From Apoderus coryli (taxonomy: Eukaryota; Arthropoda; Insecta; Coleoptera; Attelabidae): 64,000 nt of DNA. This document shows, one piece after another, positions 1 to 12,300 of the stretch. The notes under the pieces are model-generated. The model was given only the letters and a program-made list of their open reading frames with translations, had not been told where the DNA came from and did no database searches. The position numbers and the translations under genes were made by a program. The stretch is from contig OU452199.1 in NCBI GenBank assembly GCA_911728435.2, positions 1,364,001-1,428,000 of the forward strand, given 5' to 3'. Position 1 is the first letter of the stretch. The number at the start of each line of letters is the position of its first letter.

Positions 1-285
1 TATTGTTGGATCTGCAAGCTCAGAATTCGCTCGAAAAGCTTTGAGACAGCAGGTAAAATACTTATTGGTCTAAGGTCGCTAAAAGTAGTAGGATTATCTG
101 TCTTAGGTATTGGGATAACATTAGCCGATTTCCATAGTACTGGGACAATTCCCGGTGTGATGGAATCATTAAAATTTGTTTTGACAACCTCAATACAGTA
201 GGGCATAATGAAAGTTAACATCGTCGAGTTTATGTTGTCAATACCATAAGTCTCAGATTTTATTAGTTTAAGATTTTGTTGGTAA
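1..285 (-). pseudogene. LINE reverse transcriptase fragment
   Basis: The minus strand reads as part of a non-LTR reverse transcriptase. A stretch like IPGIVPVLWKSANVIPIPK is followed by [20 protein letters not shown], the usual junction between fingers and palm. The fragment runs off the left edge of the window, so its 5' or 3' continuation is unknown. Upstream on the minus strand (above about 285) the coding sense is lost. It is a dead or truncated copy of a CR1/Jockey-type element. Confidence 0.75.
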
Positions 286-1388
286 TTTCATGAAAATTAA
301 ATGTTGATAAAATTTAACTACCAGATAATTGGGTAGTTGATTTGTCAAGCTGTTAAACGATAGTTCGGTTTGGTGAATATAAAAACGATCGAGCAGTTTA
401 ACAGTCTGATAAAAATTTATCAGGGGTTGGTGAATACGGCCGTTACAACCTTTGACGACCCTTGGTTTGTCAATAAACATTTGTTTGCACGGATTTTCGA
501 TTGTTATTGAAACAGTCTGTATGAGTATCTTGCCCATAGGTAGTAGATAACTTTTTTCATAATGAAATCGTTTAAAATGTGCCATATTTTCGTAGGGGGA
601 GACAGTCTCACATTTTTTGGTGGAAAAATATATTAATTTACAAAATGAAACAAAATTATTGAATATCTATTGTGTCAAAATATATTGTGATATGTGATAT
701 ATATCGTTTTTTCTATTTTATAAGTAAATAAGTTGTAAACAAAACTTAAGTAAATACTCTATGAATAGAATTGTAAAAAAAATATATAAATATTAACGCT
801 TGGCAATTTTATTGTTAATTTATAAAACTCAACCAGCATCTCTAGTACATTTACGTCAATAACGGTCAGAGCATTACACAGAAAATGTCCGTTTTTACAG
901 CATCTTCATTTTTTTGTAATTCTTGCGTATGGCTGGAAAAGGGCTAGTAGGATTCTTGGTATGACTTTGGCTTAACAATTTCTTTAGTACAAAATAAAAA
1001 TATGAACGTGAAAGTTTTGTAATTAATTAGATTCTGTGTGTAAATGGATTTATAAAGTTATTTTTTCATTGGTTAATTATACAAGGTGTTCTACAAGCTC
1101 TATGACACATGATAGTTGGGTTGCTTTTAATATATTTTTATCCATGAACATGGGTACGATTAGGGACAGGAGATGGGCCACATGACCAAACACCTCTCGA
1201 TGCGATCACGGTAGTAGTCAAGTACGTGATGGCGCGGAGAGTGATTGGATGGATGGACGATGCTTTCGGCCGAGTCGGTAGATTGCCTTTGCCAAGTAGT
1301 TATGGACTACATTGTAGATTGTTTTTCGGAGTCGTTTTGGCCTCCCCTGACTTCGACCTACAGAACATCTTTTGTGAATGACTCTAAT
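286..1388. other. AT-rich spacer, no recognisable gene
   Basis: A 105-codon open frame on the minus strand (268-585) has no recognisable domain and low-complexity, AT-driven composition. I see no host exon. The stretch from about 1090 to 1388 is probably the 3' untranslated part of the LINE relic that ends at 1389. Confidence 0.4.
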
Positions 1389-2015
1389 CTATGAATTGCT
1401 CAGCTGTCCCACACTTTTCATAAAGTTGATGATTTCTCTGGGGGCTAAATTCCTTGCCTCGTCGGGTGTTAGGGTCACCCCTCCAAGGTGTTTTAGCCTT
1501 TTGCAGAAAAGTGCCATGCATTCACAGAGCACGTGTTCTGTTGCGTCTTCGCAAAACCAAAAAGTGTAATTCGCCTTAGGTCGCTTCTCTCCAGTTGGAT
1601 AAACTTCCCTGCGTTGGCCTCTGAAGGTTTGATAAACCTTTTTAATTGTCTTAGGCCTGGAGTGTTTTTCCAGTAGGACTTAAGTTGTTCCTTTTCCCAT
1701 CTCCGAAGTTCTTCCTTCATATGGCTTTTTGGAAGTCCAAAGATGGGTTTCGGGCCGCAGAACGGAGCGTTTGCGCCCTCTTTTGCAAGTTGGTCCGCCG
1801 CTTCGTTCCCCTCTATGCCTTCATGTCCTGGCACCCATGTCAGAGTAATCTTTTTTCCCTGAGCTGCCAGTTGCTTTAGGGTCTGTTTGCATTCCCATGC
1901 TAGCTTTGACGTGAAGGTGTAAGACCTCAGTGCTTTTAACGCAGCTTGACTGTCTGACATAATATTGATCTGCCGTTCAGGGATGCCTCTCTGCAGGCAT
2001 TCTTGAGCACAACTA
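1389..2015 (-). pseudogene. LINE ORF2 C-terminus with RNase H domain
   Basis: The minus strand encodes the C-terminal half of an RNase H domain: SDSQAALKAL (catalytic Asp), then TLTWVPGHEGIEGNEAADQLA with the last acidic residue. A tail with a CEDATEHVLCECMAL-type zinc-knuckle motif follows. A one-base shift near 1560 separates the RNase H frame from the zinc-knuckle frame, which then runs to a stop at 1389-1391. RNase H plus a cysteine motif at the end of ORF2 is typical of I/LOA/R1-group non-LTR elements. The N-terminal RNase H part and all of the RT are missing. Confidence 0.8.
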
Positions 2016-3429
2016 CAACTACATGGTCAGGGGTGCTGGCATCGATGACAGTGGATCGGATTCCACGCTAACTGTAGGTACGCTGGATGTATGTCAAATC
2101 TATGACAAGAAGCCAATAATACAGAAAAAAAAATTGGGTCCAATTCGTTTTTGTTTAGAAGTTGCAAGAATTTAAAGAATCATATTTTCATACTTCAATC
2201 AAAAGTAGGCCAGTTGGTGTCAATTTAATTATTTATTTGACACTGCGTTTAAAAAAATCCTAGTTCCCCGATCTGATCCTCGCCTCAATCAATACCTATC
2301 AAGATGCAAATATGAAATTAGCGAACTCTCAGCCATCGAGTGACCGATTCTTTAGTTCATCGATGTGAGGCTTGCATTCAATCCGAGGGTACACATTTCG
2401 AACAATTTTTAGTCTTACGAGTTCTGTTATTTTCATTTATTTTATTGATTATTTTTTTCGTACCATTGTTACCCAATCAGAACGATTATACACCTTCAGC
2501 TGCCCAATCAAAAAATAGCCTGGAGATCATTTCCATACCAACTAGTTTGATATTTGATTATTAAAAATTCAACAATTTGGTTTTAAATGTTTTATATCAA
2601 AACATGTTGTCGTTTTTTTTCCTTATTATTTTTTCGGCTTGTTACAACGTTTCGGCATGTTCTTTGCCTTCCTCAGGTAGGATGTTCATCAAACATTCAG
2701 AAGTTATTGATATATATATTGTTTTTTCTGTGACGGGAAAAAAGTTTGACATATTTACTCTCTTGACAGGTAATAAAATGTCACTTTTTATCCCCGGGAT
2801 GGGGAACAAAACTTTAGATGTACGTCTACCAAATAAGAGCAGTCTCCTTCCAGTTCGATCTTTACAGTCTAATTAGCGCGCATTTCAAAAAAGGAAGTTA
2901 TAATGCCGCATCCTGTACTATTCGTACATTAGAATAATCCGGGTATAATCGATATAGTTAGTAAGTTTTAGGTTATGGGTGAACGGCATTTGATAATCAC
3001 CCAGTATGCTTGTAGAATCGGTACCAGGTTCATTAATAAAAAAATTTCAGCTATCATCAATCTGTCTATCAGAGCTTGTAGAAATGAGTCTATTATTGTT
3101 GTTTGATATGTTATAGGCTAGAATAGGGTACATTTTCCTTCTAACACCTCCGCTCAGATGAACGGGTGTGACATGATCACCTTACTTGCATTTTTGCAAT
3201 TTTATATTGGCGTGAATGTAAACGCTTAATATTGTTAATCAACATGACGGTTGAATAATTATTATTATTAACACGTATATATAAGAAATTAAAGAGTTTT
3301 TGTTTCAATTCGATGCTACACTATATGGCGACGCTTTCTTCTATATCATCGAATTAAGCATCTTATCTTTTGGTATTATAATGGGTTATAGTTGTAAAAC
3401 ATTTTATTTTGTAAACTTTGATAACGAAA
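2016..3429. other. AT-rich spacer with Penelope-like debris
   Basis: There is no host exon here. Plus-strand open frames at 2340-2564 and 2577-2876 have no recognisable domain. The second overlaps a hammerhead-like core on the other strand, so this part is better read as the end of a Penelope-like element than as a gene. Confidence 0.4.
2643..2678 (-). ncRNA. Hammerhead-like core (PLE terminus)
   Basis: Read on the minus strand, the segment contains CTGAGGA, a short hairpin (GGCA pairing with TGCC), then GAAAC and GTTG. CTGANGA and GAAA separated by helix II are the invariant core of hammerhead ribozymes, and such cores are known in the terminal repeats of Penelope-like elements. One A is unpaired at the base of helix II. 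Helices I and III are not convincing, so self-cleavage is uncertain. Confidence 0.5.
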
Positions 3430-3540
3430 TGAAAAATAATTTCGTGGCATAGCGGACAAAATGACTGGTTTTACCTACACAAGGGATTTTGTTTAATGTA
3501 TCAGGGCCTCAGTCTAATTCAATAGAACCAGACCGAGGCA
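3430..3540 (-). repeat. Partial copy of the 74-bp-TIR MITE
   Basis: The segment resembles one end and part of the interior of the inverted-repeat element at 46735-47010. It shares the tip TGAAAAATAATTT, the block TTTTACCTACACAAG and the internal GGGCCTCAGTCTAATTCAAT. The other end is missing. It lies in the orientation opposite to the right half of the complete copy. Confidence 0.7.
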
Positions 3541-3720
3541 AAAATATAAATTATCCCCTGTATTTACACAAAAATTGTACAAAAAAAATGAAAAAAAACT
3601 AATAGAAACAATGTTTCTGAATAAATCTGCGGTAAAATACTTCTTCAGAGCAACTTTACGTGATCGCGCTTAAACTGAGTTTCAGTTCATGTGACCTTTA
3701 ACAATTGCATGTTCATAACC

Positions 3721-3915
3721 TCAAACACAGCCTGGATTGTGCAGCGACCAGCAATAAACTGTCACACATATAATGTACCTGTCCCAGATGTCTCTCTGTG
3801 AGCATTCTTGACCGCAGCGAAAATATTGTGGGACTTTTGGCATAGCATTAATAAGTACAGCATTCCGACTCCGCGTTGGCACTTTGAAATAAACTGTGAC
3901 GTATGACGCCGCCAT
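3721..3915 (-). other. Unrecognised 64-codon open frame
   Basis: A short minus-strand frame begins MAASYVTVYFKVPTRSRN and is followed at once by a stop. Its composition is less AT-rich than its surroundings. No family is recognised and no flanking splice sites are convincing. It may be a relic of a repeat or a first exon; I cannot decide. Confidence 0.2.
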
Positions 3916-4109
3916 TTTGTGTTACAAGTCAGGTCCTGACTAAGAATAATTATAGTTTTCGGTTTCTAACCACAGTACTGTATTTTCATTTTTGTAAAAA
4001 TATTTAAGTACATAATAATATCGCTGTCAATTTCAGAAATATTTATGGTGTGTCATAGTGATTGAAAACAGCCTTGAGTATCAGTTAAATGTTGACATGA
4101 TTGGGTGAT

Positions 4110-4730
4110 TTTTAGTAATAATAATAAACACAACAATAATACATACTTTATTAGTAAAAAAGACATTTTTATAAAAGTTGAAGCAGTGCTTCCTAACTTA
4201 ACCTAAACGTAACTTATATTTTAGCTTAAACCTATCTGAAAATAGTTTTACATCGCGGGCCAAATTAAGTAGGTAGCTTATGTTTACAAATTAATTTGTT
4301 CTATTACGTGTCAGACAGCGCTCTTAAACGAAAACCCCTGTAAACTTCTTATATTCTCCGGTAGAGCGTTGTAATATTTTGAATCCGTATAGGAAAATGA
4401 CCGCTCAAAGATTGATGTTGAGTCTAGCGGTGGCGTAGTGATAGTTTTATGAGGAATATTCACATCATCCACCGATCCCCGGAACTTCAATCTATCATAT
4501 AAGTATTCCGCCTATTTCCATCTGATGATTTTTATTAATCAAAATTAGTGAATGAAAATCCGACGTTTCATTCTTAACCAGCCGATTTCCTTAATCTTAT
4601 TGCTAGCCTCTTTCACCCCTACGAATTCCACATACAAGCCGTGTGCCTGAATTCTGCATCAACTGAATCCTGTTCTCAGCAATTTTAGTCAAACAAGGGC
4701 CATATATATATATATATTGTCAATAATATA
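4110..4730 (-). pseudogene. 5'-truncated LINE, ORF2 C-terminus and 3' UTR
   Basis: The minus strand contains NRIQLMQNSGTRLVCGIRR, the C-terminal signature shared with the LINEs at 6030-7757 and 37020-39600. It is followed by frameshifted traces and a LPENIRSLQ-type end before a stop. A 3' UTR ends in a short TTA-rich tail near 4110. The sequence is broken by stops and shifts, so this is an old, dead CR1-group insertion. Confidence 0.75.
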
Positions 4731-4735
4731 ACCCC

Positions 4736-5905
4736 TAGCTGATTACTATCTAGTATTCATCTTTATTTTTAATTATTACTCACCTAACAGGATCTGTGGG
4801 GAAGCGAAAAAAATGTTTAGAGCAAGTGTACCGCTTATTGGAACAACATTTTGCAGCACACACATGTCTTCCCTGATTGTTCATTGTATTAATCATAAGA
4901 TACGTTAATAAAAATAAAATCCTTTTAATTCTCACTAACACTAAACCAAAAACACAGAATTAGATTACAAACACAATATTTATTTATCTCTTACACGCCG
5001 ACAATGAAATATATATTGAACACAGGAGTGAACGGTATCTACGTCAATGCGATTATTGTGACGTTTTAACCCATAATGGTGGCATGCGCAGGACGGCTCG
5101 CAAGCGGACAGTCAGAATACTGTATTATTTATTATACTGTGCTTTTGGGTTCACAAAAAAGCAACACGCCTAACCTTTATATCTGTCAAAAATAAATTAA
5201 AAGACAAAATGGCTGATCTCATAACTCGTTATTAGCGGACGCACTGTGTTTTAATTAATTGTGCACTGATAACGATAATAAGCCAATGTTTTGGCAATCG
5301 GAAACGTCTACATAAAATAACCCGTTACAATTCTACAATACGCCTATTCTTTACCTCCAAAGGAGGAGAAGCTTTGTTAGCATTTTAGTGTAATTTAATT
5401 TTAAAATTTTGACATGAACTTCGTTTTTACGTATTTTTATAGATGTAACAATGCATTTGCTTTAATAATAATTTATTTAATATTATGGAAGTGAACGTTG
5501 CATGTATCTATTTTTGTTATTCATTTAAATATTAAAGGGTAGTGCAAAAATAAAAATAAGTTGAAAATAATTATTTTTCTAGGTGTAATAGAATCATTAG
5601 GTTTTTATTAATTAATTATTATATTTTTGTCTGTTTATTATTATTATTACTATTATTGTAAATATTTAGTTTAATATTAATGTGCAAAATTGTTAATTCG
5701 TTTTAATTGTTAATATGAGAATGGTGGAAAAAAATATAAATGGATATGTAAACGGAAAAAAAGTACAACAATTAATTGTTAAAATAAATATTTGTTTTAA
5801 ATGCTACATACATTTTTGTTTTACTTTACATACTTAATAATAAATATTAATCAAAATTCTATCTACTGTAGACATTATGAATATTAAAATAAGTAAGTAT
5901 CAAGA
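4736..5905. other. AT-rich intergenic region downstream of TMEM50
   Basis: No exon, RNA gene or transposon end is recognisable. Long A/T runs dominate. The lowest-numbered part of the TMEM50 transcript (its 3' UTR) must lie just below 5906, but no canonical AATAAA was assigned. Confidence 0.4.
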
Positions 5906-8281
5906 TTAACCCCATACATCTTCAGATCTGCCGAATTTATAAATAATGGACGCAATACAAATCATTGCGTTTTGAAGGAACAGCGCGACGCCAGGATAAC
6001 GATGTTCTACAATTAAAAAAATGGAAACATCAGTTAATAAGAGAACAATTAGTATTGAGAGTGAAGGATTTTATAATTATTTGGTAACTTATTGTATAGT
6101 TTTGCGACATTATAGGAAAACGAGCGTTCAAACATAGCAGTGCGGTGAGCAGGTGGAGTTATCGCCATTCTATGTCTCAAGTTTATAACAATATTGTCAC
6201 CCCTGAATTGCATTTTATTGTAAAGGTAATCCGGTATCTTCTTATTTATTACTTTGTTATATAAAATCAGTGCATGCAACAACAGTCTTTCATTCATATT
6301 TAGCCATTGAAGCTCCCTCAACTTAGCGCTGACCCCACGTTCCCTGCCTCTCAATCCCGTGATTAATCGAATACAAGAATCTTGCATCAGCTGAATTCGA
6401 CGCTGATCAAATCCAACAAGACAAGGACCATAGACAGCGTCACAAAAGTTAAAATGCGACAAGACCAAGGAGTCACATAATTGTTTTCTTAAAGCCGTTG
6501 TGAGAGTTTTTCTATTACTGTACAACAGTTTTAAATTGTAAAACGCTCCCTGAATCTCAGGTCGTCCGTGTCCATTATCATGCCCAAGTTCCGAGCCATA
6601 GGCACATTCTCTATCCGCATATTATCAACCCTTATTGAAACTAGGTCTCTATACCGGCTTCTTATTTGATTCGGACCAAACACCAAGACCTTGGTCTTGT
6701 CCTTGTTAATCTCTAAACAGTGCCCATTCGAAGCTTTAACCAGATTATTAATATCACCATCAAACAGGTTAACGGCCGGCTGTAGTTTTTGAGGATCGAA
6801 ACACGCATACAATTGAGTATCATCTGCATATAAATGAGCTGAAGAATCCTTAACACTGCAGATAAGTTGTGATGTATAGAGGCAGTATAAAATTGGGGCA
6901 AGTATAGAGCCTTGAGGCACCCCTGCTAGAAGACTTTTTTCTAGTGATACTCTTCCCCCCTCGAGGACCACAACCTGCCTCCTACCCGATATATAGCACT
7001 GAATCAATCCCCTAGCACATCCGCCAAAGCCGAAGTACTCAAGGATCACCATCAACAAATCATGGCTGAGGTGATCGAATGCCTTCGAATAATCCAGAAG
7101 CACCAGAGCCGCCAACTGTCCACTATCCACCGCCCCAAAAATAGTTAGATCGAAAACCGGACTGAATACTAGGCAGAAGACAATGATTTTCAACATACAC
7201 TTTTATCTGGTCAAATAAGATACGCTCGACGATCTTGGAGATGGCAGGCAGAATACTAATTGGTCGCAAATCCCCCACCGCTTTTGGGCAGGGTTTTTTT
7301 AGGAACTGGAATTACATGAGCAAGTTTCCATCCATCAGGAAATACAGACGATTCAATACATGAATTAACCAAGTTAGTCAAAATCGGCAATAAGAAAGGA
7401 CATGCTCTCTTTAACATTTCTACAGAGATACGATTGCTACCAACAGCATTGGTTCTGATTCTAGAAAGAGCAATTTCTACCTGATCCAAGGCAACCAATT
7501 CAAACTTAAAGCTGCCAGCATTGTGTCTGCGATTATTAGCATAAAAATCAAAGAGATCCTGGTCATAAGGGACATGTGAAAGGTTAACAAAATTATTATT
7601 TATGTTATCGGGGTTATTCAGGTTATGCGCGAGACTTTCTTTGTCTTTTCCATAAATGCTCATGTCACAGAACAGCCTCCAGTTGTCCCGGGAAGTTCCA
7701 TTCTCAATACTATTCTTAAGAAATTCTTTCTTTCGAGTATTGGTTTCGGATGTTACAAAATTCCCACAAACACTGTATTAATTTGAAATGTGGCCTTACC
7801 TTCTTTGATATATTTAGTAAAAAGAATTGCGCAGGAAGCGATTACACAGGCAAAACCCATGACGAATCCTAAAAATAACCACACTCTCGATCCTCGAGTA
7901 CCTAAACAACCACCTTCATATGCATCTCCGCGCATCTAAAATACAATTTGCACTAATAAATATTTTATTTTGAAATGCTCTATTGGGACTTACTTGTGCA
8001 TTTGATACAGAATTAACCATAATCAATGAAATTGTCCCAGCAACACCAATAAACCAATACCCAGCTGGGAGAGGGCTAGTGGTAGCAACATCAATAATAG
8101 TCCACCATCCCGCAAAGAACTATATTATAGAGGACAACAGACAAAATTGATTTTCAATGAAAAACTAATCTAATATTACCAGAAGTCCTGCTAACATGGA
8201 GGCATAAGTATTCTTTTTATCGCCTTCAAACCACACACACGGCGGCATATTTACGTTCTCGAAACAGTTACCGATACCCAT
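5906..8281 (-). CDS. TMEM50: TMEM50A/B-type membrane protein, 4 exons
   Basis: Exons are 8180-8281, 7994-8119, 7800-7935 and 5906-6006. They join in frame with GT-AG introns into 154 residues, close to the roughly 157 of vertebrate TMEM50A. The protein begins MGIGNCFENVNMPP. It carries the family pattern WFEGDKKNTYAS, FFAGWWTIIDVA, NSVSNAQMRGDAYEGGCLG and GSRVWLFLGFVMGF, and ends KFGRSEDVWG. Four hydrophobic segments fit the family's four-pass topology. Family members sit in endomembranes; SMP1/TMEM50 proteins have been linked to trafficking but their biochemical role is unclear. The last intron (6007-7799) holds a dead LINE in the same orientation as the gene, so the final exon lies 1.8 kb away and is easily missed. 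The start is the first ATG before the conserved N-terminus. Confidence 0.93.
6030..7757 (-). pseudogene. LINE (CR1-group) in TMEM50 intron 3
   Basis: Three broken frames of one ORF2 follow each other on the minus strand. 7256-7757 is the pre-RT and fingers, including AVGSNRISVEMLKRACPFLL. 6531-7196 is the palm, with LVLLDYSKAFDHLSHDLL, GVPQGSILAP and YADDTQLYA. 6049-6525 is the thumb and C-terminus, with RRIQLMQDSCIRLITGLRG. The catalytic YADD is still present but frameshifts separate the parts. The endonuclease is missing, as in a 5'-truncated insertion. It is related to the intact ORF at 37146-39185. Confidence 0.85.
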
Positions 8282-9301
8282 AATTTATCTTATTTATAAT
8301 TCTTTGTTGTTATTATTAAAAATGTTGATAATAAGATATACAAATAATAAATAATTCACAATCACTTATAACATCACCCGAAATACTTGTTTATGTAAAC
8401 AGATGGTATTGGCATTTGGCATTCAGCAAATTGACATTTGACATATATATCAGTAAATGAATAAGAACACGTTAGTGTGTAGCCACAACCATCGAGAAGA
8501 ATTATTGATATTCCAGTTTTTGATGAATTATTAATTCCACAAAGTATTATTTAATATTTCGAAAGTGCAGATTTCATATTATTGTGCGCCAATAATAAAT
8601 AGCCGTACCAGTATAACACTGTAGAGGTAATAAGTGAAAATTGCTATTTTGCCCAATGGTGGAATAGCTGTTCAAGTAAATATCTGTTATGCACAGTTTT
8701 CTTCTTTTATTATATGGCCTTAAGCCTTAACCGTCATAGTTGTAAAAGTAAAAGTGAGGTTAATATGAAAACTGTTAGTGTTATGGCCAACCAAATTTCA
8801 AATTTTCTTAGATTAGGAAATAAATCCTTTCAAATTGAATATGGAACTAAATAATGTTGCCTGCATTAAGGCCAAAATGAAAGTACTGTCGCGAAATTTC
8901 ATTGTGATATAAACCTCGTAACGTGTATACTATGGGCAGAGAGATTTTTAATGGAGATTTCATCAAAGTTCACAGATGAAAGTGTAAGCGGTGGAAGAAC
9001 TAAAACACTGATTTCCAGGCGAAAATGTTCGCAGTATGCAAAATTAAATAGATTGAGGGACTTAGTGAATCAATTAATAATATGCTACGTTATCCAAGCA
9101 AGGCTTGTAAATTAGAGACGTCCGGGCATTACCAGAACAAGGACAGTGGATTGGCTGTGAAGGTTACAGGAGTGCTGAATTGGGTGGCATAAAGGTAACA
9201 CTGAATTAATAGTAATAAAGTAATACTTGTCAGTCTAAAATTATATTATTGTTTTAAAATATGAACAATATAAAATAATAGGAATCAATGAAATATGTGT
9301 G
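8282..9301. other. Spacer between TMEM50 start and GK5 end
   Basis: This kilobase lies between two genes on the same strand, so it should contain the TMEM50 promoter and the GK5 3' UTR. I find no coding exon, transposon end or clear core-promoter motif. The sequence is AT-rich throughout. Confidence 0.4.
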
Positions 9302-12300
9302 TTAATCCACATTCCATTTTTGAAATCTTTCGGCAGCTTTTTTCCATTTTTGAATCATATATCTACAGTTCTGAATGTAACTCTGATCTTTACTAGGAGT
9401 AAATATTTTATCAACTTTAGTAAAGCTGTATAGTTCCTCTTGTGCATTCCAAAATCCTATAAAAAGTATTTTTATATAATAAAATACCTCATAAACAATA
9501 CTTTTTAATATATTACCACATTTCAGACCAGCTAAAAATGCAACTCCTTGCACTGACATTTCACCTGACAATCTTTTCACATCGAGTCCGGTTAAATCTG
9601 CCAACAATTGACAAACAAAGTCATTTTTCGACACTCCACCATCTAAGCTAAAATAAAATCAATTCACTATTACCAATAACTAATAATAAATATCCTCCTA
9701 ATCCCAGTTACCTTATAGTACCGTATTTTCTTGGACGTTCTCTTTGCAACATCTCAAAAGTCTGGACTATCCTAAACACGAGTCCTTCTAAAACGGCACG
9801 AACTAGTTGAGGCAGTTTTGTTGTGGGGGAAACACCGATAAATCCTGTTGTGGCAGTATCATCGTTTATTGGTGGCTATAAAGTTCAATTGAAACTTTAA
9901 TCATTTGCGAATTCCTAACAGAACCTCAAAATTTTGGAGCGCCAAAGCATGGGCATACTATAGGAATAACTAACTATAAACTTGTTTCAATCTAATGGGC
10001 AGCCTGGTCGCGGAGGTCGTATTCTGGACTTGGTTTTGAGTCATAATCCGAATATGTGTGTTAGTGCTGCATGTGACATTATCATAGAGCCGAAGGGTTA
10101 CCACCCGCCACTATCTTTCCTTGTAACCGTTGCGGATCGTCGGTCGGACTCTTCTCCTCCCCAAGTGGATAGATTTTACTACGATTTTAAATCTGCGGAC
10201 ATGAATCTATTAAATACCCATCTTAGTTTTATACAGTGGGAATTACTTTTTGCTCATAAATCGACAGATGATGTGGTGAATGCTTTTTATGAGACCTTGC
10301 ACAACGTATTCGACATTTTTGTCCCTAGGAAAAGATGCTCTTCAAAACAATTTCCGAGATGGTTCTCTCAAGATTTGAAAGAGCTAATATTTTCTAAAAA
10401 GCGGGCTCATAAGATATACAAGTCGTCCAGATCGCATACCGATTATACGGTATTTAGTGAACTCAGAAGTGAATGTAAGCGCCTGATTGGTGAGTGTTAT
10501 AGATCTTATACATCTTCTATTGAGGATGAAATACCTGCAAATATTGGGGCTTTCTGGAGATTCATAAATTCAAAGAGAGGGTCTGCCGAGTTTCCTTCAC
10601 GTATGTCTTGGGGAGGTGATTCCGTTGACGGGGGTCAGGCGAGTGCTGATCTGTTTGCGGCATATTTCCAGTCGGTTTATAACGATAAGAATGTGGATTT
10701 GATCGTCGATGATCTTAATGAGGAGTTTGTGAGTGTTTCTGAGTACAGTGTCTCCGTCTCGGAGGTTTTCGATGTGTGGGATTCCTCCATTGTTCCTAAA
10801 TAAGTGTCGTTTCTCTCTAGCTATACCCCTTCAAATTATTTTCAACTTATCTATTCGTTCGGGCCACTTTCCGGATGCATGGAAGTCGAGTTTTATCACC
10901 CCTATTTTCAAATCTGGTAACAGAGGTGACGTATCAAATTACCGTCCGGTTTGTATTCTCAACTCCATTCCTAAGTTTTTCGAGAGTTTAATAACAAGAT
11001 ATCTAACAACTATATTTAAGCCGATTATAATTGATGAACAGTTCGGTTTCCAGTCCCGACGGTCTACTGAGCTTAATCTTCTGGAATACACACATTATTT
11101 GTCACGGGCCTTGGAGGGCGGTTACCAGGTTCATGCAATCTACACCGATTTTTCCAAGGCCTTCCACTGCGTGAATCACCGGCTCCTTATTCACAAGCTG
11201 GAGTGTATTGGCATGTCGGCACCTTTGTTGAGATGGTTGGAGAGCTACCTGACTGGTAGAACTCAGATAGTCCGTTTCAGTGATTTCCTTTCTGACCCTA
11301 TTTCGGTTTCTACTGGTGTTCTCCAGGGTTCTCACCTCGGGCCATTGTTGTTTAACATATTTATAAATGATATCAAGCAGTGTTTCATTCACAGTGAATT
11401 CAGGCTCTTCGCCGACGACCGGAAGTGTTACCGGAGGAGGTCCCACAGATTATCTTCTGCAGGAGGATGTTGTGAGATTTGTGTATTGGTGTGAGTTGCA
11501 TGGTATGACTTTAAATGTTTCTAAGTGCTTTTGCGTAAATTTCAACCAAACCAAAAAATTCAAATCTTCGGTCAAGGATCTGGGAGTTTACCTGGACACT
11601 TCCTTGAGCTTTGTGAAACACATCACGCACTCGACTTCCAGGTCTCTGAAAGTGTTGGGCTTCATAAAGCGTTGCTCGGTTGATTTCAATAATGTGAATA
11701 CTATTAGAATTTTGTTCACGACGCTCGTCAGACCACATTTGGAGTATGCCTCGGCGGTTTGGACCCCGTCTTACGGTTGCCATTCTGTCCGAGTTGAGAG
11801 CGTTCAGCGGCGTTTCCTTAGGTATGTTCACTTTAAGCTTGGTCGTCCGCGTCCTATCGATTTTGTGTTCGATTATGGAACAATGATGAGCGAGCTGGGG
11901 CTTACGACATTGAGTGATCGCAGGGTTGTCAGAGATCTATTAATACTTTATAAGCTTTTGAACAATATGGTATCGTCTTCTTATTTGTTGTCCAATATTA
12001 ATTTTCATGTACCGTCTAGGAACAATAGATACTCTCACCTTTTCCATGAGGAATTTCACCGTACAAATTACGGAGGAAATAATTTTGTCCCTAGAGTGAC
12101 CAGGATGGCGAATTCTTGCTTAAGCGTTGATTTCTTTGCGCCTATAGGTGAATTTATTCGCCGTTTGAAATGTGAGCGTCGTGACGGCAGTTTTGCGTAA
12201 GTCGATCGATGCCTGTTGCGTTGACGATCATGGTTTTCCTTTTATTCCTGGCGTGGTTCTTGCGAATAGCTTTAGTATAACTTGAATTATGTTTAAATTG

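Noticed and set aside
268..585. 105-codon minus-strand frame
   Set aside because: No domain, AT-driven composition and no splice or promoter context; left as spacer.
2340..2876. Two plus-strand open frames near the left end
   Set aside because: No recognisable domain; the second overlaps a PLE hammerhead-like core on the other strand.
7753..7935. 60-codon minus-strand frame as an independent small protein
   Set aside because: It is TMEM50 exon 3 read past its splice donor into the intron.
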